Of a DNA stretch of 64,000 nt, positions 32,601 through 41,600 are shown one piece after another. The notes beneath the pieces are model-generated. The model was not told the origin of the DNA and ran no database searches. It saw only the letters and a list, made by a program, of their open reading frames with translations. Location: NCBI GenBank assembly GCA_009760885.1, contig CM019692.1, forward strand, positions 50,187,430 through 50,251,429. Reading direction: 5' to 3'. The stretch is from Achatina immaculata (taxonomy: Eukaryota > Mollusca > Gastropoda > Stylommatophora > Achatinidae). Both the position numbers and the translations under genes were made by a program. Every line of letters begins with the position of its first letter. Positions within the stretch are counted from its first letter, which is position 1.

Positions 32601-35600
32601 CATTTCCATAAGCTTGTACTTGCATGAATTCCCTGTAACTGCGAGCTGGTGTTCTTTGCAGCCGATGCTGTAGAGACGCTGAGGCACAGCATCGTATTGG
32701 CGTGGGAGCGGGTTGTGGTGGCTACTTTTTCAGTCTCGGAGTACAGATAAAAAGCAGGGGGTGTGCAATGCTTCTTTAGTAGACTCCACCACCATGGGGG
32801 CAATCTCTGCTCCGTTAGCCAGGCCAGGCCTGTTTCTGGGGGTACCAACGGAGAGGTGGGACAGGGTCTTGGTCAGCTATGGGTCACTAACCCTGACGCT
32901 GGCATATCAGCTATGGGTCGCTGATTACCTCATCGGGCATCTTCACCCCTACCATTTCCAGAAGAAGTCAGGTACCCATTTCTACAGCAGGGTGACTGGA
33001 GTAATAGGGTGACTATGGAACCTCAAGCTGGATTTAAAACATTGAGCTTCACTATGTGAGACTTCACTAACTACTTCACTACTCAGATGCCCAACAACCA
33101 TGTACATGCACAAAAGGCTGACAATGCAAAAGGTGGGGTGAAGAAATTATAGAACCTTAAATACTCTGTTATATGAAGCAAACTTCCAAGCCCTATTAAT
33201 ATGTCAGTTCGTCCTTTCAACACTGAAAGGCATATGAAAAAGGAGACAAGACTACACAAAAGGCAACAAATATAAACATCTTACCTACATCCACATCAAA
33301 TGGCCCAAAAAAATCAACAGCACCCTCGTTGTTCATCAAGGAGACAATATAGTCCCTACTGAAGAACCCAACATTTTCAAGATAATCTTTATCTTTGATC
33401 AGACTTTCAATTGGTGCAGGAAAGAAATCTCCATCAATTGTGGTGAATTTGTTTGTGATGCGTCCTTCAATTGGCAGCACAAACTTCTCTGGTGGCAACT
33501 GTCGGAGACAGCTCACATGGCATCTGTGGTTTCATGTTTGCAGCCAACCCTCTCTGTCAGAAGGTCAAGGAGTATGTCAGATGAGCCAGGAGTTGATGGA
33601 CAGGTAAACATTGTACCACTCATGATAAGACCCTGGGAATTATGCAAAACAATCAGGAATACACTTTGTCTTATTAGTTACTTATAGGATTCATTCATTC
33701 ATTCATTTGCTTGATTTGCATGGAAGAGAATCAGTCAGTTTTGAAGCTGGTTCATCATATGCACATTCTGAAAGAACAAATCTCAAAACAAATAAGGTAA
33801 GAAAAAAAAATCACATGAACATCCATTTCACTTTGATTTTTGTAAACTTTACATTATAAAGAAGGTGGAAAGTACCAAATGCTGTAATGAGAAAACTGGT
33901 ATCACGGAAAGTATTTCATATAAAGTGAAAGACAGGTACAGTTGTAGTGGTTTAAAAAAAAAATCCTAGCAAGATCATGGGCCTAGCTGTTGCCTGCTGC
34001 AGTGAGTGTAGTGTTCAGAGCATAAGTGATATCCTAAGATATCCATCCCCTCGGCTACTGCCTTACTTACTGCCCAGGAAAAACATTTTCTGCAACTTCT
34101 CTTTCACTTAACATGATCAGAGAAGGATAAGTATCTTATTTGATGCTGCCAAGGAGCCATCTTTCATCTACATCCAGCTCTTTCAAGATGATATTACTGC
34201 TCTTCTGCTATTAGGCTTCACCAGCAATCATCAATGATTTAAACTTCCCAAGGACACCAAGACAACCTATGAGAACTTGCCAATTTTTTTTTTCTTCCGT
34301 GTCGGACTATCACCTCCATATATTTCTAGAATGACTTCACATATCTTTCTCCACTTATTCTTGATTTATACTTCAAACTGCATCTCGTTCATTTCTCTCA
34401 AATCATGGCTCTACATCAGACTAACTGCTACTTAGCAGCTTTGTTCTGTTTCATTCCAGCACGACGGACTTTCAGTATGCTCAAACATTTTAATCTAGTT
34501 TTACAAGCAACACCAAACAGTTCTGTCAGTCAGAATGTCTAAACCCTGGTGCATGATCCCAGCAACATCAAAAATCAGTGAAACAATTCACTATAAGACG
34601 TTTCACAAATCTCAGTGAATCACATATTATCAAAAGCATTCTGGCTCCTGATAGTACTTTTATAGCACTGGCTCTTGAGAGCATCTTTTGTCTAAAACAA
34701 TCATGTACAGTCATATACTGACTGATAACATGAAAATAAGATGGCTGATCTACAGGCCATGAATACACAGAAACAGTCACTTTCTATAGAACACACCTTA
34801 GTAAACAATCCTTTGGCATGAGGAGTAATACTCAATGCTGATACACTTTCTCCTCCCATGGAATTTCCTCCAATGGTAATATCATCAGGATCACCTCCAA
34901 ATGATCTTATGTTGTCCTTGACCCACTTCAGTGCCAGCAGCTGATCCCACATGCCCTGATTCCCAGGCAGCTCAGAAGTGCTGCCCTTCAGAAAGCCCAG
35001 CCAGGAGAGTCGATAATTGAAAGTGACAACTATCACGTCACCCTGGTGTGAGAATGTGACAAGATATATATTATTTTGTTGGGATATATATAGTTGTGAC
35101 AGAAAGAGCAGAATTCATTAATTATCATTCTTACATCTTACATCCTTCCCATGCTGTTAAACATCACATGGGACTCGCATTGTAGTTCACCATGTTTTTC
35201 TGTTTTCAATGAGCTTTTCAACCTCATCAAATGATCTTGTGCCTACTAATTTAGCCTCTGTCAACAATGTTCTCTTCAGAGTTTCACATAGTTGGCTTCT
35301 TTCCTATGTCCTGTTGTGTCCCATATGATAGCTTGTTTTGGGATTCTCTGATTGCTCTTTCTCATCACTATGGCCAATATATGTCCATCTCCTTTTTTTG
35401 GATCACTAATGAGACAGGTTGTTGTGTGCTTATCTCTCTTATCTCTATGTTGTTCTTGAATTCAATCCACTGTATACAGAGTATTTTCCTTAGACAATTG
35501 TTTTCAAATGTATCTAATTTCTTTTCTATTTCTTTAGTTGTTTTCCAGCATTTAACTATCATTAGACCACATTTTATTACTGTTACTTCAGTTTGTGAAT

Positions 35601-38600
35601 AAGCTTACAAAAAAATGTCAGTTTCTATATACAAAAAAATGTCTTTTTTTTATACAAAAAATGTCAGTTTCTAGATACAAAAATGTCAGTTTTTATATAC
35701 AAAAATGTCTGTTTTTATATAAAAAAATGTCTGTTTTTAATATACAAAAAAATGTCAGTTTTTATATTTGAAAAAATGTCAATTTTTATACTTAACCATG
35801 TTCAATGATATGCAAAAAAAAAAAAAAAAAAACTGTGGCCAGAGTAATGGTAAAACAGCAGCTTAGCAACTGCTGAAAAAAATGAACAACTCAGGAATAT
35901 CTGAGAATCTTTATAATGTTCTCTCCAATTGCCTCTCTAACACATGCTTTTACAGAGACAGAAGATCTTAAGGAAACCGTTGCTTTAATCAGAAATGCTC
36001 ACATATAGGTCTAAAGATGTACACACAAAGGAAAGATAATTACTCCAATAAAAGCAGCTTACCAGTGCTACAAGATCTCCAGGTAAGTATTCTAGTGATG
36101 ATCCCATGAAGAATCCTCCTCCATGTATGTACAAGAAGACCTTCTTTAGCTTGTCATCTTTCAGCTCCTGCTAAATTATATATATATATATATATATTTG
36201 AACACTTCACCAGGTATATAGAACAACAGGACGATGACACCAGAAAGGAAGTTAGAATTAGTATTGCAAAAGCAGGTATTATCCTTCAAAAATCTTGAGA
36301 ACATATGGAATTCAAAAATTATAAGCACAAAAACCAAGTTAAGATTATTCAATTCAAATGTGATATCCACCTTCATTTATGCATGCGAAAGCTGGAAAAC
36401 AACTAAAGAAATAGACAAGAAATTAGACTCTTTTGAAAACAAATGCCCAAGGAAAATACTCGGTATAAAGTGGAATGAATTCAAGAACAACACAGAGATA
36501 AGACAGATGAGCAAACAGCAACCTGTCTCATGGGTGATCAGAAAAAGAAGATGGACATATGTAGGCCATGTTATGAGAAGAAACAATCAGAGAATACCAA
36601 AACAAGATATCAAGTGGAGCACAACAGGCTGAAGAAAAGAGGTCGACCACGTGAAACTCTAAAGCGAACATTGCTGAAAGAGGCCAGTTTAGTGGGCATG
36701 ACATCCCTTGATGAAGTTGAAAAGCCCACCGAAAACAGGAAAACTTGGCAAAGAACTATGTGAGCCCTATGTGACGTTTAACAGCACGGAAGGATGTAAA
36801 ATGTAAGATATGTTACATATAAGTGTTTGAGAAGAAAAATACCAAGATAATTAACAGTTCAGAACTTAAAATATTTATCAGTATAAAAATGAATCAGAAA
36901 ACACTGGTCACAATTTTACATGTATAAAATATAAAAATATCTGCTGTGCTGGAGTCCATACAGAAGACTGACTTTGCAGATCCTTTAATCAGATTGGAAC
37001 TTGTTCCAGCTACAGGAATACAGGAAAAGCCACAACAGCATGCCATTATCTTGTTTCAGTCATTATCTTGTTTCAGTCATTATCTTGTTTCAGTCATTAT
37101 CTTGTTTCAGTCATTCTCTTGTTTCAGTCATTGCTCTGGGCTTAGGAGCATGTCCTGCATTGTCTCTTGGGTGCCGGGTACTCTAGGCTGAGTACAAGAG
37201 GTTCTTGCAGGTCACAGATAAATGCTCCTCTTTTTCTCTTACATTTTTTTTTCATTCTTATTAGTTGTACGGCAATCATTTGAATTTATATTTTGTCTTC
37301 TATCTCTATTTCTTTGCCCTGTATGTTTCTGTATGATTAAGGTGTAAGCCAGAACATTACAACTGTGTGCTAATTAACAAATTAAACTTTTGTTTTTAAA
37401 CATTTAAACAGTTTCAACACTTTATTATCACAGCTTTACTGCACTGGCTTTGTGCATATTTAGTCTTATATCTGCCTGTAGCCAAAAACTGTAGTTTATA
37501 TAGGAACTATAAAAAAAATGGTCCAGTTTACTGAAGAAACAAATTACCTGATATATACACTAAATTAGAAGTTAAAAAAAAAAAAAACAAGACAGAAAAG
37601 GAAAGGAAACTGAGAAAAATTAATATGCAAATACAAGAACCAGTTTTACTGCAGTAACTTTTGTTCTATACTGACTGCTTGCATACCAGGTCTCTCCAAA
37701 GTTTAAAAAAAAAAAAAAAAAACTTTCTCTCTTCTTCTTTCTTGTATAAATTTATTGTCTACTTCTGAAGCTTCGTTAACAGTTTTTCTTTTGTACTTCC
37801 TGTATAGAGCTTAGCTTTCTGAATGGCCTGTAGATGTACTTCAGTGTCTTGCGGCTGGTGCAGTCCTGGAGGATGTCTTCTACAGTTTGAGGTGCCTAGA
37901 CACATGCATGCACAAAAAGGGGCTACCAACCTTAAATGTTCTATACAGGTGATTTCAGAGTCAACTGCTGGAGATGAAACCATGATTATTTTTATTAATT
38001 TGGCTCACAATTAATGAACCAATGCTTGGTTTTTAAAAAAGCCATCTTTTGAATGTCATTATGACCAAGTGATTGTCCGTACTTAAACTGAACAGGGCAT
38101 GAAACTAAACTACACACTGACACCATCAGAACATTCTCACAGAAAGGACAGCCACAGTCCATGAAATGACACAAGAATAAAGATATACTTCAGAATAATA
38201 AACCTTCAAACATGAGAAATGTTATAAGAGAGAGATCAGTTTAACACATTTACACACTGAAATGAGCAATGTAAGTATCACAATCTGACCTGGTCGTCTT
38301 CCTCTGGGACAAAGACATTTAAATACAGGCAGTCTTCTCTTGCTGGACCTCCCAGGTCGATCCCAGTGGGCTGTATGCAGACTGGTGCAAACTCTGTAGC
38401 ATTATAAATGTGCTGGCCAAAGGAAAGGTAAATGTTTTTTTTTTTTTTCATATAATGAGAACAACAGTTTGGGAGATAAACTTTAACTATCTCACTCCTG
38501 AAATAACTTCCATTCTCTTGTCCAAAAAAAAAAAAAAAAATTTTTATGAGAAATTTTGCTACAAAGAACTGAAAAGATGTTACTTTATAGTTTAAAATTA

Positions 38601-41600
38601 TGGGTTGGGTTAGAAATGTGCTACTTGTAATTTCATTTAGACTAAGCATCACTCAGAGAATTGATTCACACTGGTGTGCCTGATCAACTGTCACTGCCAG
38701 CATTGCTTTGAAGTGAAAGAGTTAAAAACCTTCCTTCTCTATGCCACTAATTACTATCTTATAACCATGTACCAAGGATGTATACTGTCTCCTTTACTTT
38801 TTGGGATTACAATAGACTTCATAATGAAAAAATGCTGCACAGGTAACGCAGGTATTGACTGGGTACATGGGACCCAACTAGAAGATCTTGATTTTGCTGA
38901 TGACATAACTCTTATCAGTAATAATGTGAATTCCATGCAAGAAAAAACAGACAGCCTGTCTTCACTGGCTAGCAAAATAGGACTTGAAATTAACAAGGAC
39001 AAAACAAAAATAATGAAAATTCTCTCAATCAAAATGGAAAAATACACAAAGAAGGGACAGATATTGAAGAAGTCAATCAATTTGCATACCTTGGCAGCTA
39101 CATAGACCAGGATGGTGACACTAGAAAGGAAGTTAGGATCAGAATTGCAAAAGCAGCATCAATCTTCAAGAATCTTGAGAGTATATGGCATTCAAAAGTT
39201 ATAAGCACAAAAACCAAGTTAAGAAAATACTCGGCATCAAGTGGAATGAATTCAAGAACAATGCAGAGATAAGACAGATGACTGAACAACAACCAGTCTC
39301 ATGGGTGATCAGGAAAAGGAGATGGACATAAGTTGGTCACTTGATGAGAAGAAATGATCAGAGAATACCAAAACAAGCTATCAAGTGGAACACAACAGGC
39401 AGAAGAAAAAGAGGCAGACCGTGTGAAACTCTGAAGAGGACATTATTAAGGGAGGCCAAATTAACAGGCATAAAATCCTTTGATGAGGTTGAAAGACTCG
39501 CTGAAGACAGGACAAATTGGCGAACTACTTTGCGAGCCCTATGTGACGTTTAACGGCACGGGAAGGATATAAGATATATAAGAACCACGTACCTAAAAAT
39601 GATGACTTATCTTTATTCTATAAATATTCATGACTTTTAGATAACAAGTTAGTGGAGGAGAACGAATTTGTATACCTTGGCAGCAGAGTAGTAGAAAATG
39701 GAGACAGCACAGAGGACATCAACAGCAGACTTACTAGAGCAAACCAGGCTTTTGCAATGCTGCAGAATATATGGAAATCCAAAAAACTAAGCATAAATAT
39801 GAAAATCAGGATATTTAAGAGTAATGTTCTAAGTGTACTACTCTATGGAAGCGAATGCTGGAAAATCACCAAAACCATAGAAAACAAGTTGAATTCTTTC
39901 CAGACTAAATGTTTACGAAGAATTAGAAAAATATTTTGGCCAAACACTATAAGAAATAACATCTTATTAGCAGAAATACAGATGAAACCACTGACAACAA
40001 TTATTGAGGAAAGATGCTGGCAATGGTTGGGACATGTGCTCCGAATGACTGACAACTCACTACCAAAAATAGCACTAAGATGGACACCACAGGGGAGCAG
40101 AAGTAAGGGTAGACCAAAAGAGACATGGAGAAGAACAACAGAAAGGATGTTGAGCAATAGAGGGCTCACCTGGGCAAGAGCAGAAAAAAAGGCGAAGGAC
40201 AGGCATTTGTGGAAAACCCTTGTGGAAGCCCCATGTGCCCTGGGCACTTAAGGTTCAGACAGAGAGAGAGAGATTCATGACTTTGTTTGCTTTCTAAAAA
40301 TAACTGATTCACTCATTGGGTTTTTTTTATCTCTTCATTACTGATTCACTTACTGTATCTTACTGCTTACTTCATGTGCTTCCTGTATGTTAACAGTTAC
40401 AAGGAGGAGGCCAAAAGGCTATGTCTATATATTTTTTCACACATTTTTCATGTTTTTTTATCTGTTGTGTTGTTTTTGTATGTGATCTTTGAAAAAGGCT
40501 TCTGGTGAAATATTGGATTGTTATATGTCCTTCATTTATATGTCCTCATCTTACTTTCTGCCCACTTTCCTCACTCTTTCTATTTTTTTTTTGGTAAAAA
40601 ACTGAACCAAACACCTCCATCTATTTTCATTACTAGAACCAGTTTTACCGCAGTTGTCATTTCTTCTATGTTATCTGTACAGTACTGACTGCTTTGTGAG
40701 TTCCTGCTCATACACTTTGCTTTCTGCATATTACTGGTTTCTTTGTCTCCTGTACATTACTGGTTTCTTTGTCTCCTGCACATTACTGGTTTCTTTGTCT
40801 CCTGCACATTACTGGTTTCTTTGTCTCCTGCACATTACTGGTTTCTTTGTCTCCTGCACATTACTGGTTTCTTTGTCTCCTGCACATTACTGGTTTCTTT
40901 GTCTCCTGCACATTACTGGTTTCTTTGTCTCCTGCACATTACTGGTTTCTTTGTCTCCTGCACATTACTGGTTTCTTTGTCTCCTGCACATTACTGATTA
41001 CTTCATTTCCTGCATCTTAACTGATTACTTTGTATGACCTGAACATTACTGTTTCTCCAGTCAGCTCCATGCATGATTTCATGTGTAAAGCTTTTCAAAT
41101 CATACTTTTATGATAATACTTTTGTTTTGTTTTATGTAATACTTACATAAAATCCAACAAAACATCTGATACAGAATTTACACTGATCCCAGTCTTGTAA
41201 AGGGTGTCTGAGTGGCGAAGTGGTTAGTGCACTGGTCTCTCATGATGAAGGTCAGGGGTTCAAATCCAGTCAGAGGCACACACACACACCCCCCCCAAGT
41301 CACCAAGCTGTAGAAATGGGTACCTGACTTCTTCTGGAGTTGAGGAAGGAAAAGCAGCCAGGAGAAATACTGACCACATCAGCCTCTAGCATGTTGACAG
41401 GTCAAGGAAAATATGGGCAATAACACCATATCTCTATGTGGCTATAAGACTTGACATGGTTACCTTTACCAGTCTTGTAATATTCTTGCACTTCAAAAAA
41501 TAAACTGGTCATAGATTGTACCAGATAAACAGTCACAGACTTCTTATATCTTATCTTATATCCTTCCCGTGCCGTTAGACGTCACATAGGGCTCGCAAAG

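Noticed and set aside
40654..41037. Hydrophobic frames (FLCLLHITGFF) resembling a membrane protein
   Set aside because: A 26-bp minisatellite gives the same hydrophobic peptide in every frame.
41201..41290. tRNA gene suggested by A- and B-box-like words
   Set aside because: The sequence does not fold into a proper cloverleaf that I can trace, and it is the head of a TSD-flanked SINE.
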